Of a stretch of DNA of 64,000 nucleotides, positions 50,503 to 60,317 are shown one piece after another. Where the stretch lies: assembly GCF_001421245.1 (NCBI RefSeq), contig NZ_LMKE01000023.1, forward strand, positions 345 through 64,344, in the 5' to 3' direction. The notes beneath the pieces are model-generated. The model saw only the letters and a program-made list of their open reading frames with translations. It did no database searches and was not told where the DNA came from. This stretch comes from Sphingomonas sp. Leaf10. GTDB taxonomy: Bacteria; Pseudomonadota; Alphaproteobacteria; Sphingomonadales; Sphingomonadaceae. Every line of letters begins with the position of its first letter. Positions within the stretch are counted from its first letter, which is position 1. The translations under genes were made by a program, and so were the position numbers.

Positions 50503-51987
50503 TTAGCGCGAAAGGAACATCGTCGGCTGAAGCGGTTCGATCTGCTGTCGTGCTACCCGCCAACCTTCCTCGACCGCCTCAGCGGTCAGTTCTGGATCAC
50601 CATTCGGGAAGATGGTCGCGGTATAGACAAGTTCGCCGTGGTTCAGGAATATCTCCAGCAGCGGCCCGTCGAGCAGGATCTGCACCGCAAGCGTGTCGCC
50701 AGCGACATCGGCAATCGTGTGACGGCCGAATTCGGGCGTCTTCACCATCGACGACCGGGCCCGATAAAATTCGACGTGCCGGGCGTCCCGATCGAAGATC
50801 ATCCGAACCAGACTGCCGCCGGTATCCCGGATATCGATGGTCCCGCGTCCCCGCTGACCGGTCAGGTCGAACGTGCATCGGAAACCGCGCATTCCAGACA
50901 CGAGCCGGGTTGGCCGGCCAGTGAGCGACGTCGTCTCCGGCATGGCAACCGGTACCGGTACGGCGGGTTCCGCCAGGATCGGCACCTGACCGAGTCTCAG
51001 GCGACCGTCCTCCGGATACAGAAACAGCCGCCGAGGTAGCGACATTGCGCCGCACCACGGATCGGTCGGATAGAAACGACCGGACTGGTGGTTCGACTGC
51101 CAACCGATCCAGATCGGCCCCTGCCGATCGTCGGGCAGGTCCGCCCAAGTGATCGCGGCATAGAAGTCTGGGCCATGGTCGACTCGGTCGCCGTCGGGGT
51201 TGCCCAGTGATGGATCGATGATGAACGTCCGGCCATCGAAGTTGCCGACGAAATATTGCGTTCCCGACCCCCCATCCAGAAAGCCGGTATCGACGTCGAT
51301 CTTCAGCACCCAGGCACTCGCCCCGTCCTCCCCCCGGATCGGAACAGGGATCAGGTCGGGACATTCCCATTGGCCCGCGGTTGAGCCGGCAGGGCCAAAC
51401 GTACCGGCCAGCGCCCAGTCGAGCAAGTTCGTCGAGCGGTAGAACTGGACGACATGGTCTTTGGCTAGTGCGACCACCATGATCCATGCGGCGCTGTCCG
51501 CATGATAAAATACTTTGGGATCGCGGAAATCGGCGTGATTGAGATCAATGATCGGATTGCCGGCATAATGGGCGAACGTCCGACCGCGATCGTGGCTGTA
51601 CGCCAGATGCTGAGACTGGATGCTGCGCGCTGCATCATAGGCGGTGTAGAAGGCGAGCAGCGCCGGAGCTTTGCCGTCACCGAGCCCCGAGATGTTCGCA
51701 TGATCGACGACGATGCTGCCCGAAAAGATCATCTGGTCGGTCTCGGGAATGGCGACCGGTAATTCCTGCCAATGGGCGAGGTCGGGGCTGACTGCATGGC
51801 CCCAGCTCATATGCCCCCATTCCCGCCCTTCGGGATTGTATTGATAGAACAGATGATATTCGCCCTCGAAATAGATGAGGCCGTTCGGATCGTTGATCCA
51901 GTTGCGACGGGGCGTGAAATGCAGCTTCGGCCGAAAGGGTTCGGTGCCGACCGGCGCGGCAGTATCGACCATCGAATTCTGGGTCAT
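50503..51987 (-). CDS. GH32 fructan/sucrose hydrolase, cytoplasmic
   Basis: The 494-residue enzyme has no signal peptide. It carries the three GH32 motifs: NWINDPNG with nucleophile Asp33, FRDPKVF with Asp156, and WECPDL with acid/base Glu208. A beta-sandwich domain follows after about 330. It should hydrolyse imported fructo-oligosaccharides or sucrose. The start at 51987 is in a normal distance from the ATPase stop; nine more codons are open upstream. It is the last gene of the operon that begins with the TonB receptor at 60143. Confidence 0.92.
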   Translation of the reverse strand: MTQNSMVDTAAPVGTEPFRPKLHFTPRRNWINDPNGLIYFEGEYHLFYQYNPEGREWGHMSWGHAVSPDLAHWQELPVAIPETDQMIFSGSIVVDHANISGLGDGKAPALLAFYTAYDAARSIQSQHLAYSHDRGRTFAHYAGNPIIDLNHADFRDPKVFYHADSAAWIMVVALAKDHVVQFYRSTNLLDWALAGTFGPAGSTAGQWECPDLIPVPIRGEDGASAWVLKIDVDTGFLDGGSGTQYFVGNFDGRTFIIDPSLGNPDGDRVDHGPDFYAAITWADLPDDRQGPIWIGWQSNHQSGRFYPTDPWCGAMSLPRRLFLYPEDGRLRLGQVPILAEPAVPVPVAMPETTSLTGRPTRLVSGMRGFRCTFDLTGQRGRGTIDIRDTGGSLVRMIFDRDARHVEFYRARSSMVKTPEFGRHTIADVAGDTLAVQILLDGPLLEIFLNHGELVYTATIFPNGDPELTAEAVEEGWRVARQQIEPLQPTMFLSR

Positions 51988-52010
51988 AAGGTCCGTTTCC
52001 AAGAATAATA

Positions 52011-53120
52011 TCACTGGCCGGCGGCGGGGATCGTCGTCCCGTCGCTAGCGAAGAGATGGACGTTGGCGGGGTCGAACGAGAGGCCGACCGCCTGCCCGTT
52101 CACGATACCGCGATCGGCAAAGGTGAGCCGGACCGCGATCGGTGCCTCAGCACCAGGCACCTCGACGAAGGCGAAGGTATCGGCCCCCAGTCGCTCCATC
52201 ATCACGACCGTCCCGATCTGGATCGCCTGATCGTCCGCGCAGCACAGACAATGTTCCGGGCGGATGCCGATCGTCACGTCGACACCGCCGATCCGCGTGT
52301 CCCGGTGGGCTGGAAACGCCACGGTCCGGGCGCCATCAGGGCCGAGCGCGACCGTCAGCCCATACTCGCCCTGCCCGACGATCGTACCGCGCAGGAACCC
52401 CATGGTCGGGGTCCCGATGAACGCCGCAACGAAGCGGTTGGCGGGCCGTTCGTACAGGTCGAGCGGGGTGCCGATCTGCCGGATATGCCCCCCTTCAAAC
52501 ACGACGATGCGATCCGCCAGCGTCATCGCCTCGACCTGATCGTGGGTGACATAGACGACGGTATTCTTCAGCCGCTGGTGCAGCTTGCCGATCTCCATTC
52601 GCATCTGCCCGCGCAGCGACGCATCAAGGTTCGACAGCGGCTCATCGAACAAGAACACCTTGGGCTTGCGGACGATGGCGCGACCGATCGCCACCCGCTG
52701 GCGCTGACCACCCGACAGTTCACTCGGCTTGTGATGGCGCAGTGCGGTCAATTGCAGGACGCGCAGCGCCTCCTCGACCTGTTCGGTGCGTTCGCGTCTG
52801 GGGCGTCGCGCCAGCTTCAGGCCGAAACCGATATTTTCTTCGACCGTCATGTGCGGGTAGAGCGCGTAGGACTGAAACACCATGCCAATGTTGCGGCGTG
52901 CAGGATCCCAGTCGTTGACGACCACGTCGTCAAACCGCAGTTCGCCCGAACTGATTTCCTCGAGGCCAGCGATCATCCGCAGCATCGTCGATTTGCCGCA
53001 CCCCGAGGGGCCGACGAACACGACGAACTCTCCCGGATCAATCGTCAGGCTGACGCCCTTGATGACTTCATTGTCGCCATAGCTTTTGTGGATGTCGTGC
53101 AATTGTACGGAGGCGGGCAT
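52011..53120 (-). CDS. CUT1 sugar ABC transporter ATPase (UgpC/MsmK-like)
   Basis: A 369-residue ABC ATPase with Walker A GPSGCGKST, MVFQSYALYPHMTVEEN, signature LSGGQRQRVAIGRAI, Walker B VFLFDEPLSNLD, and the C-terminal regulatory OB-fold domain of MalK-like proteins (GIRPEHC). It drives import of an oligosaccharide with the two permeases and the lipoprotein encoded just upstream. The order in this operon (binding protein, permease, permease, ATPase, GH32) fits a fructan-oligosaccharide importer. Confidence 0.93.
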   Translation of the reverse strand: MPASVQLHDIHKSYGDNEVIKGVSLTIDPGEFVVFVGPSGCGKSTMLRMIAGLEEISSGELRFDDVVVNDWDPARRNIGMVFQSYALYPHMTVEENIGFGLKLARRPRRERTEQVEEALRVLQLTALRHHKPSELSGGQRQRVAIGRAIVRKPKVFLFDEPLSNLDASLRGQMRMEIGKLHQRLKNTVVYVTHDQVEAMTLADRIVVFEGGHIRQIGTPLDLYERPANRFVAAFIGTPTMGFLRGTIVGQGEYGLTVALGPDGARTVAFPAHRDTRIGGVDVTIGIRPEHCLCCADDQAIQIGTVVMMERLGADTFAFVEVPGAEAPIAVRLTFADRGIVNGQAVGLSFDPANVHLFASDGTTIPAAGQ

Positions 53121-53133
53121 CTGTAATCCTCAC

Positions 53134-54024
53134 TCAGCCTTTGACGCCGCTGCCGACGACGCTGCGGACGAACCATCGCTGAAAGATGATGAAGGCAGCG
53201 AGCACTGGCATGGTGATGACCGTGGCATAGGCCATCACCTCGCCCCACGCGGTCTTCCGCGCGCCGAAGAACTGTTCCATGCCGACCATCAGCGGGCGGG
53301 CGGCCTCCCCCGGCACGGTGATGAGCGGCCAGAGATACTGGTTCCACATCGCCAGCCCTTGCAGGATCGTCACCGTCGCAAAGACGGGCAACGACGAAGG
53401 CACGATGACATGGCGGTACACCTGTAACGGCGTCGCGCCGTCGACATAGGCGGCTTCGTCCAGATCCTTCGGAATATCGCGAAAGAACTGGTAGAACAGG
53501 TAGATCGAAAAGGCGTTGGCGATGAACGGCACGATCTGGACATATAGCGTGTCGAGCCACGAGCTGGTGATTTCGATCCCGTTGGCACCGATCGAGAGGC
53601 CCGGCAGCGAGGCGACCAACAGCATCAACGGCACGCTAATGACCTCGAACGGTACGACCAGCAGAATGACGAGCAAGGTCAGCACCGCCTGTTTCCCGCG
53701 CCATTCGATCCGCGCCAGCGCAAAGGCGGCAAGGCTGTTGACCAGCAGGCCGAGCGACACCGTGATCCCGGTCACCAGCAGCGAATTGGAAAGGTAATGG
53801 CCGATATTGCCCAGCTCGAACGCACGCGCGTAGTTCCGTCCCGTAAGCGGCCCGACCGGCAGCAGCGCGCGAAAGGATTCGAGGTCGGCGAAGATCTGGT
53901 CGTTCGTCTTGAACGAGGACGCGATCATGAACAGGAACGGGAACAGGAACACCAGCGCGGTGCAGGCCATCAGTGCATAGAGCGCGAGCCGCAGCGGGAT
54001 CGATTGTCGTTGCGACGGCGTCAT
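53134..54024 (-). CDS. CUT1 sugar ABC permease (MalG-like)
   Basis: This 296-residue permease has six membrane segments and the EAA loop DLDEAAYVDGATPLQVYRHVIVP that couples to the ATPase. The start at 54024 makes an ATGA overlap with the upstream permease gene; the longer frame is only shadow. MalG-type proteins end in a hydrophobic tail, here QRWFVRSVVGSGVKG. Confidence 0.92.
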   Translation of the reverse strand: MTPSQRQSIPLRLALYALMACTALVFLFPFLFMIASSFKTNDQIFADLESFRALLPVGPLTGRNYARAFELGNIGHYLSNSLLVTGITVSLGLLVNSLAAFALARIEWRGKQAVLTLLVILLVVPFEVISVPLMLLVASLPGLSIGANGIEITSSWLDTLYVQIVPFIANAFSIYLFYQFFRDIPKDLDEAAYVDGATPLQVYRHVIVPSSLPVFATVTILQGLAMWNQYLWPLITVPGEAARPLMVGMEQFFGARKTAWGEVMAYATVITMPVLAAFIIFQRWFVRSVVGSGVKG

Positions 54025-55085
54025 CGTGTGGCCCTTCCCCGGCGGCGCACCAGCAATTGCTGGATGAGGATGAACATCGTGATGAGCACGAAGTAGATCA
54101 GCGAGATCGTCGCGCCGTACGACACGTTCTGCTCGCGCACGCCGCGCCGGACCGCTTCGAACATTACGGTCGCGGTCGAACCGCGCGGGCCGCCACCGGT
54201 CATCACGTCGACCTGGGTGAACAGGCCCAGCGCGGCGATCGTGGTGACGATCAGGACGAATATGATGGTGTTGCGCAGCCCGGGCACCGTGATGTGCCAG
54301 AACCGCTGCCACGCATTCGCGCCGTCGATCCGCGCGGCATCATACAGCTCCTGTGAAATGCCCTGAAGCCCGGCCAGCAGGATCAGCATCTGGAAGCCCG
54401 CCCCCTGCCATGCTGACATGATGACGACAGCCGGCATCGCCGTGCGCGGGTCGCCCAGCCAGTCGATCGGCCGGATCAGGCCGAAGCTGACCAGCGACAG
54501 CGCCTGGTTGAACAGGCCCAAATCCTTGTCGAACAGGAACGACCAGATGACTGAAACGATGACCATCGACATGACGACGGGCGAGAAATAGACCGCGCGG
54601 AACAGCGTTTGCCCCTTCAGCCCGGCATTCACCAGCAGCGCCAACCCCAGCGCCATCACGCATTGCAGCGGCACGACCAGCATCGCGAAGACGAAGGTAT
54701 TACCGAGTGCGCGAAGAAACGCTGGGTCACGTGCAAGGAGGGTCACACGCCGTTCGCCGAGCGCGAAGGACGTCAGCGGACGATAGCCGCGGTAGGCCGG
54801 ATCGGTGCGGGTGATATCGCGGATGCGGGTGTAGCCACCAACGCGACCGCCATCTCCGGTGGCGCTCGGTTCCTGGACCAGCGTCGTCACCGACAGCAGC
54901 CGTTCGTAATTGCGCAGTCCCATAAATTGGCTTGGATCGGGCGAGACAAGCCGTTGATCGGTGAAGGTCAGGATCAGCGCCATCAGGAACGGCAGCGCGA
55001 GGAACATGCCCAAGCCGGCCATCGCCGGCCCACCGAAGATCAGCGCATTGACCCGCCCGCGCGACGGTCGCGTACCCGCGCTCAC
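54021..55085 (-). CDS. CUT1 sugar ABC permease (MalF-like)
   Basis: A 354-residue permease starting MSAGTRPSRGRVNALIFGGP, with membrane segments and the EAA loop ELYDAARIDGANAWQRFWHITVP. A hydrophilic stretch of about 70 residues (VQEPSATGDGG to LARDPAFL) between the first two helices is longer than in small permeases, as in MalF. It overlaps the binding-protein gene by its start and the MalG-like gene by its stop. Confidence 0.92.
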   Translation of the reverse strand: MSAGTRPSRGRVNALIFGGPAMAGLGMFLALPFLMALILTFTDQRLVSPDPSQFMGLRNYERLLSVTTLVQEPSATGDGGRVGGYTRIRDITRTDPAYRGYRPLTSFALGERRVTLLARDPAFLRALGNTFVFAMLVVPLQCVMALGLALLVNAGLKGQTLFRAVYFSPVVMSMVIVSVIWSFLFDKDLGLFNQALSLVSFGLIRPIDWLGDPRTAMPAVVIMSAWQGAGFQMLILLAGLQGISQELYDAARIDGANAWQRFWHITVPGLRNTIIFVLIVTTIAALGLFTQVDVMTGGGPRGSTATVMFEAVRRGVREQNVSYGATISLIYFVLITMFILIQQLLVRRRGRATR

Positions 55086-56356
55086 GACCGGACCTTCGCG
55101 AAACCGGGATTGTCGACGATCGTATCGTCGATATCGTCCACCGCGTCATCGAGGGCGTCGCGTACGTCGCCGCCGTCCATGGTGTCGCGCATCGCCGCGG
55201 TAAAGGCGTTGGCGATGGTCGGGAATGCCGGGGTCGACGGCCGTTCGACCGCGAACCGGCGGGTCAGGTCGTAGAAGACCCGGCTTTTGCCCCCCGGTCC
55301 GAACGCCGTGGTCGCTGCGGCACCGGCCTCGGTCACGGGCACCCCGCCGCTCGCATCGGACATCGCCGCGACATTGACGGGGCGGAGCAGGAACCGGATG
55401 AACGCGCCGGCCCCTTCGGGATGGGCGCAGGTTCGGCTGATCGCCCACTGCCAGCTGCCCCCGCCGATCTTCACGCCGTGCCCGAAATCGGGCGGCGGCA
55501 GGATCAACAGGTCGTCGCCGGCATAGGTGCGGTAGTCGGCCGCCCACCAGTTGCCGGTATAGACCAGCGCCGAGCGCCCCTTCACGAAGCCATTCTCGTC
55601 GGGTTCCTTGCGGTTGACCAGGCCCTTGGCGAACAGCGCCTGAAACCAGCGCCCGAACCGGAGCGCGGCGTCACCATTCAGCGTTCCTTCCGCGCTCGCC
55701 ATCGTTCGCCGGTCGATCAGGTCGCCGCCGAAGCTCTGGAGCATCGGACTGAAGGCGTAGGTCCACCAGCTCGGCTTGTCGTCGCGCGTGGCGAGATCGA
55801 GCGGATAGCGATAGCGCCCGCCCGCCTTCAGCCGTTCGAGCAGCGTCTGGAATTCGGCACCGGTCCATGGCCGGTCGAGGGTCGGCACGCGCGCGCCGAC
55901 GCTTTGCAGGATCGAACGGGTGGTGAAGATCGCCAACGCGGCATCGATCTGCCCCAGCGCATAGACCCTGCCCCCGTACCGCCCGACCGCCGCCGGACCG
56001 ACCTCGGCGATCGCGGTGGCCGGAACATAGGCGTCGAGCGGGCGAAGATGCCCCGCCCATGCATAGCTGGCGACGGTCGGGCTATCGACCGTCATGATAC
56101 ACGGCATCCGTCCTGCAAGCGAGGCGGCGACGATCGACTGGCTGTAGCCACCCTGCGGCAGCGACTGGGCCACGACCCGCCATTTCGACTGCGCGGCATT
56201 GAAGCGCGCGACCAGCGCGGCGGTCGCAGCCTCTTCTTGAAGACCGACCTGATTGCGCCACAGGATCAGTTCGGTTCGAGCGTCCTGCGGTGCGGTCGCC
56301 GAACAGGACGACAGCATCGCAGCGATCACCGCCGATCCGAGCAGGCGATGCCACAT
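55082..56356 (-). CDS. Sugar-binding lipoprotein of the CUT1 transporter
   Basis: The 424-residue protein has a lipoprotein signal (AVIAAMLSSC, Cys18 modified) and the pattern of family 1 extracellular binding proteins: ELILWRNQVGLQEEAATAALVARFN, VYALGQIDAALAIF, DENGFVKGRSALVYTGNWWA. It would capture the oligosaccharide in the periplasm for the two permeases. I placed the start at 56356, two bases after the ROK stop; the upstream frame is shadow. The acidic tail (DDAVDDIDDTI) is unusual. Confidence 0.9.
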   Translation of the reverse strand: MWHRLLGSAVIAAMLSSCSATAPQDARTELILWRNQVGLQEEAATAALVARFNAAQSKWRVVAQSLPQGGYSQSIVAASLAGRMPCIMTVDSPTVASYAWAGHLRPLDAYVPATAIAEVGPAAVGRYGGRVYALGQIDAALAIFTTRSILQSVGARVPTLDRPWTGAEFQTLLERLKAGGRYRYPLDLATRDDKPSWWTYAFSPMLQSFGGDLIDRRTMASAEGTLNGDAALRFGRWFQALFAKGLVNRKEPDENGFVKGRSALVYTGNWWAADYRTYAGDDLLILPPPDFGHGVKIGGGSWQWAISRTCAHPEGAGAFIRFLLRPVNVAAMSDASGGVPVTEAGAAATTAFGPGGKSRVFYDLTRRFAVERPSTPAFPTIANAFTAAMRDTMDGGDVRDALDDAVDDIDDTIVDNPGFAKVRS

Positions 56357-56358
56357 CG

Positions 56359-57270
56359 TCAACGCCGCCCCGCCCGATCCGTAAGGCCGCTGGCCATCGT
56401 CAGTGCGCCGGTCAGCCCTGCCGGAACTTCGCCGGGATGCGGTGGCACGATGAACGTCTCGACGGAAGCGCTGTAGGGATCGAGCGCATATCCTGCCATC
56501 ATGTCCCGATAGATTCCGTGGACGGCGGCCAGCAGCGACGCGCGTTGCATCACGCCACCGCCGATGACGATACGCTGCGGCCGCATGATGTAGGTCAGAT
56601 TGGTGCACAACGCCGCGATATAATGTGCGGCGAACCGCCATCCGACATGATCGTCGGGCAGATTTTCAGCGAGACATCCCCAGCGCGCCTGCATCGCCGG
56701 GCCGCACGCCAACCCCTCCAGGCAATCCCCATGCGCCGGACAGGTTCCGGCGAAGTCGTCGCCGGGCGCGCGTGGAACACGAATATGCCCGGCTTCGGGA
56801 TGGCCCGTACCGGTATTGGTCCGTCCGCCCTCGACGATGCCGACACCGATCCCGGTGCCGATCGTGACGTAGCAGACCCGATCGAGCCCCTGCGCCGCGC
56901 CCTGCCGCGCCTCCGCCAGCGCGGCGCAGTTCACGTCGGTGTCGATCGCGGTCGGCGCCCCGACGATCCCGGCGATCGCCGAGCGGATATCGACGCCCGA
57001 CCAGCCCGGCTTGGGCGTGCCCGTCAGACAGCCATAGGTGGCGGACGATTCAACCAGATCGAGCGGACCGAAACTGGCGACCCCGGCCGCGGCAACCGGA
57101 CCATGCCGCGCCACCGCCGCTGCATAGAACCGTGCGATCTCCGCGAAGGTGCCGTTCGGCTCGCCGGTGGCGATGCGGGCCTGCTCCAGCACCTCGCCGC
57201 CTGCCGTCGCCAGCGCGCAGAGCATCTTGGTGCCCCCGGCCTCCACGCCGGCGATCGTCGCGCCGCGCAT
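56359..57270 (-). CDS. ROK-family fructokinase
   Basis: A 303-residue sugar kinase: GVEAGGTKMLCALAT (ATP phosphate-binding), DTDVNCAALAEAR with the catalytic Asp, TIGTGIGVGIVEGG, and GHIRVPRAP to CPAHGDCLEG, which is a Zn site of the ROK group. The match with bacterial fructokinases, together with the GH32 and the fructan receptor, indicates that fructose released inside is phosphorylated here. The start touches the stop of the receptor gene (TGATG). Confidence 0.9.
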   Translation of the reverse strand: MRGATIAGVEAGGTKMLCALATAGGEVLEQARIATGEPNGTFAEIARFYAAAVARHGPVAAAGVASFGPLDLVESSATYGCLTGTPKPGWSGVDIRSAIAGIVGAPTAIDTDVNCAALAEARQGAAQGLDRVCYVTIGTGIGVGIVEGGRTNTGTGHPEAGHIRVPRAPGDDFAGTCPAHGDCLEGLACGPAMQARWGCLAENLPDDHVGWRFAAHYIAALCTNLTYIMRPQRIVIGGGVMQRASLLAAVHGIYRDMMAGYALDPYSASVETFIVPPHPGEVPAGLTGALTMASGLTDRAGRR

Positions 57271-60143
57271 CAGAAACGATAGTTCAGCATAAGGCGTGCG
57301 GTCCGGCCGAACAGTGGCCGGGCGACGCCGCGGTTGCTGACGCCATCGGGGGCCTTCAGGTCGAAGAACAGCGGATCACCCTCGGTGAATGACAACTGGT
57401 TCGTCAGATTGGCGACATGCACCTGCACCGACAGCCGGTCGTTGATATCGACCAGTGCCCCCGCATTGGCGATGTAGTACGACGGATAGATGGTGACGTT
57501 CACGTCCTGCGACGTGGAAAAGCGCGAGGATTCATATTCGTAGCTGCCGTACAGCTTCACCGGTACGTTCAGTAGCGGCTTCAGGTCCCAGCGCGGCCGG
57601 ACGAAGACGCGCGTCACCGCCTGTCGCGCGACGCGCCGGTTGTCCTGGCTGATCTGCGTGAGTTGATAGCCGTTGCCGACCTGGTTGACGACGGTGAAGC
57701 CCGACCCGTCGACCTTGGGATTTTGCAGCGTGACGTTCAGGTCGACGTCGAACCCCGCGAGGCCGGGTCGCAGCGTCGCCTGAATCTCCGTGCCGTAGTT
57801 GGTCGATCCATAGGAATAGGGTTCGTTGATCGTCGGGCACTGGGTGATCGTCGCCGGCGTCGCGGTCGCGCCCCCGGCGGTGCAGCTCGGCGCGGCGATG
57901 TCCTGATAGACATTGATGAGCGTGCGCGGCGTGAACTTGTTGTAGAAGCCGGCTACCGACATGTCGAACAGCCGCGACTGGAACCGCGCCCCGCCCTCGA
58001 TCTGGGTGATGCGCTCGACGGGATCGGCGAGCGGCGCGGTCTGCGCGAAGGCGATGCCGTCGTTCAGACTGGGTAGCCGGAACGATCGCGATCCCAGCGC
58101 ATAGACCGCGAGGTTGCGGCGCAGTTCGTAGTTCGCGCCGATCGTCCACCCGCTGGCACTGAAGCGGTCGTTGAAGAATTGCGGCGGCCCCAGCGTCTGA
58201 TTGTTGGTATAGGCTCGGTTCCCGCTCGTCGCGCCGCCGGGGAAGAAGCTGGTGCAGCAGTTGCGGTTGCGGAATCGCACGTTCATCCGCTCGGTTTCCC
58301 ACCGGAAGCCTGCGTCGATCTTCAGTTTGCGGTCGAACGCTTCCCAATGGTCGAGGACATAGGCGGCGAAATTCTCGGCATCGCCGTCGACCGCATTGCC
58401 GTAGAAACCCGGAATGAAACTGCCGTTCAGCGTCAGCGGCGCGACCTTCGCACCGGCGGCGTTGACCAGATAGATATCAACCAGTTCCGACGGATCGGCC
58501 AGCGTCGTGACGATCAGCGACGCCTGGAAATCATAGTTGTCCGAATTGGTGCTGTGATAGCCGCCGACCGTCAGGCTGTGGCTCCCGAACAGCTCGAAAT
58601 CCTTTTGAACCTGGAAATCCTGTGTCGCGCTGCGCAGTTTCGAGCGCACGATCCACGGGATCTGGAAGCTCAGGTTGCTGTCGGCGGCGATCGCCTGTCC
58701 GTCGCGCACATTGAACGCGCCGAGCCGCGCGCCCGGTCCGGCGATCGTCTGACGGTCTCCGTATTGGGCGCGCAGCGCCTCGAAATTGCTGAACCCCGAT
58801 GCGATCAGCGGTTGCCGGTATTGCGCGTCGAACGCGGCGGCGCTGAGCGGATTGAAATAGGTGGCGAGGACGTTGCGGTTGTACGGCGACGCATTGTTCG
58901 GCGTCCCCTCCGCCACCTGGAAATTGGCGTCGAACGCGGGTTGCAGGAAGTCGCCGATGTAGCGATTGTTCAGGAACGAGGCGGCGGTGGCGGCATCGTT
59001 GCCGGCGAACAGCGCGTTGAACCCGCTCGTGCCGTCGACATAGTTCGCCTTGACGTTGACCCGCCAGCCATCGCCGAAATCCTTCGACAAGGTCGCCGCC
59101 AACGTGGTGAAGTCGGGATGGATACCGTCCGCCAGATCGGCGGTGGTAATGTCGCCGTCGTTGTTGATCCGCGTGATGTAGCGGTTGCTGCGCGACAGCA
59201 GCGTCCCGTTCTGAAAATTGATGCCGATCGGGCGAACCGATCCCGACTTGATACGGATCGGATCGTCGACCGTGCCAGGCGCGCTGAATCCCGGCACCTG
59301 TACGGGGATGTTGTTATAGACCGCCGACCGGTCGTTCAGCACCGTGGCGTACAGCGCGGCGCGAGTGGTGCCGTCGGGGCTGTCGTAGGTCAGGTTGCCG
59401 CGAATCTGGCCGCCCTGATCGGCGGTGTAGCCGGTATCGCGCAGGCCCTGCGACGTGCGATAGAAGCCACCAATCGCGAAATGCAGGTTCTCGGTGATCG
59501 GCCCCGACAGATACAGGTCGTTGCGGATGAAGCCGTAATCGGCGAGCTCCAGCTTGTAGCCACCGGCAAACCGGTCGCCGCCGGTCCGGGTGATATAGTT
59601 CACCACGCCACCAAGACCGTTGGAATACAGCGTGCCGCCCGGCCCGCCCTTGATCGCCTCGACCCGGTCGGTCATCAGGTCGGTCGAGAAGAACACGTCG
59701 CTGTTGGCGAACGGCACGTCCGAATCCTGGAACACCGGCATCCCGTCGACCAGCTGGGGCGCATAGCGATAGCCACTGCTAGGCAGGCCGCGCACGGTAA
59801 TGTTGTTGCTGCGCTCGCCCGCCGTGCTGCCCTCGGCGAAGAAGCCGGGAATGTTGTTCAGCAGATCGGCGGTGCTAATCGGCGCGAGGCGCTGGATATC
59901 GGCCTGGTTCAGCGTGTTGATGGTGAAGGTCGCGTCCAGCTCGCGCGTCTTGCGGCTGACGCCGGTGACGACGACGTCCCCCAGCGACGCTTCGCGATCT
60001 GCGGCGGCACGATCGGCTTCCGCCGTATCGGGAGCCGGCTGCTGTGCGGCGTCGGCGGACTGGGCCGATGCGGCGACGGCGAACGCCAGCGACGACATGG
60101 TCGCACACAACAGGGCCAGGGAACGTGCGAGCCGGTTAGCCAT
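57270..60143 (-). CDS. TonB-dependent receptor of the fructan/sucrose locus
   Basis: The 957-residue receptor begins MANRLARSLALLCATMSSLAFAVAASAQ, a signal peptide, then a TonB-box-like DVVVTGVSR, a plug (ADLLNNIPGFFAEGS, GLPSSGYRYAPQLVDGM, GGPGGTLYSNGLGGVVNYIT) and a barrel ending RLMLNYRF. The start at 60143 has GAGAGG upstream; thirteen more codons are open. It heads the operon with the kinase, transporter and GH32, so it likely imports sucrose or fructo-oligosaccharides. Two operator-like dyads lie in its promoter region. Confidence 0.93.
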   Translation of the reverse strand: MANRLARSLALLCATMSSLAFAVAASAQSADAAQQPAPDTAEADRAAADREASLGDVVVTGVSRKTRELDATFTINTLNQADIQRLAPISTADLLNNIPGFFAEGSTAGERSNNITVRGLPSSGYRYAPQLVDGMPVFQDSDVPFANSDVFFSTDLMTDRVEAIKGGPGGTLYSNGLGGVVNYITRTGGDRFAGGYKLELADYGFIRNDLYLSGPITENLHFAIGGFYRTSQGLRDTGYTADQGGQIRGNLTYDSPDGTTRAALYATVLNDRSAVYNNIPVQVPGFSAPGTVDDPIRIKSGSVRPIGINFQNGTLLSRSNRYITRINNDGDITTADLADGIHPDFTTLAATLSKDFGDGWRVNVKANYVDGTSGFNALFAGNDAATAASFLNNRYIGDFLQPAFDANFQVAEGTPNNASPYNRNVLATYFNPLSAAAFDAQYRQPLIASGFSNFEALRAQYGDRQTIAGPGARLGAFNVRDGQAIAADSNLSFQIPWIVRSKLRSATQDFQVQKDFELFGSHSLTVGGYHSTNSDNYDFQASLIVTTLADPSELVDIYLVNAAGAKVAPLTLNGSFIPGFYGNAVDGDAENFAAYVLDHWEAFDRKLKIDAGFRWETERMNVRFRNRNCCTSFFPGGATSGNRAYTNNQTLGPPQFFNDRFSASGWTIGANYELRRNLAVYALGSRSFRLPSLNDGIAFAQTAPLADPVERITQIEGGARFQSRLFDMSVAGFYNKFTPRTLINVYQDIAAPSCTAGGATATPATITQCPTINEPYSYGSTNYGTEIQATLRPGLAGFDVDLNVTLQNPKVDGSGFTVVNQVGNGYQLTQISQDNRRVARQAVTRVFVRPRWDLKPLLNVPVKLYGSYEYESSRFSTSQDVNVTIYPSYYIANAGALVDINDRLSVQVHVANLTNQLSFTEGDPLFFDLKAPDGVSNRGVARPLFGRTARLMLNYRF

Positions 60144-60219
60144 ATTTCCTCTCCGAATGCCGCTATTCTTACGGCTTTTCACGCCGAGTCCCGACGATGG
60201 ACATCCTACAGCACAAGAT

Positions 60220-60233
60220 TGTCGACGTCGTCA
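60220..60233. promoter_or_regulatory. Operator-like dyad, variant
   Basis: TGTCGACGTCGTCA differs from the perfect dyad by one base and lies 23 bases from the second copy (start to start), about two helical turns. It is between the receptor and LacI genes. Likely bound by the LacI protein encoded at 60318. Confidence 0.75.
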
Positions 60234-60242
60234 ATTACAAAA

Positions 60243-60256
60243 TGTCGACGTCGACA
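60243..60256. promoter_or_regulatory. Operator: perfect dyad TGTCGACGTCGACA
   Basis: A perfect 14-base palindrome in the receptor/LacI spacer. The same 14 bases recur at 63644. This is the expected form of a LacI-family operator (central CG). Confidence 0.85.
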
Positions 60257-60317
60257 AAGGGTAGCAGTACGGTCCGCATCCGCTACGGTGGGCAGATCGA
60301 TGACGGAGGGATAGGGT

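Noticed and set aside
49617..50924. Long plus frame running from the NADP-binding gene into GH32
   Set aside because: Only a short part (50169-50339) is transposase-like; the rest is antisense or out of frame to better genes.
58179..60314. A 711-codon plus-strand frame
   Set aside because: Shadow of the fructan-locus TonB receptor, with no recognisable domain.
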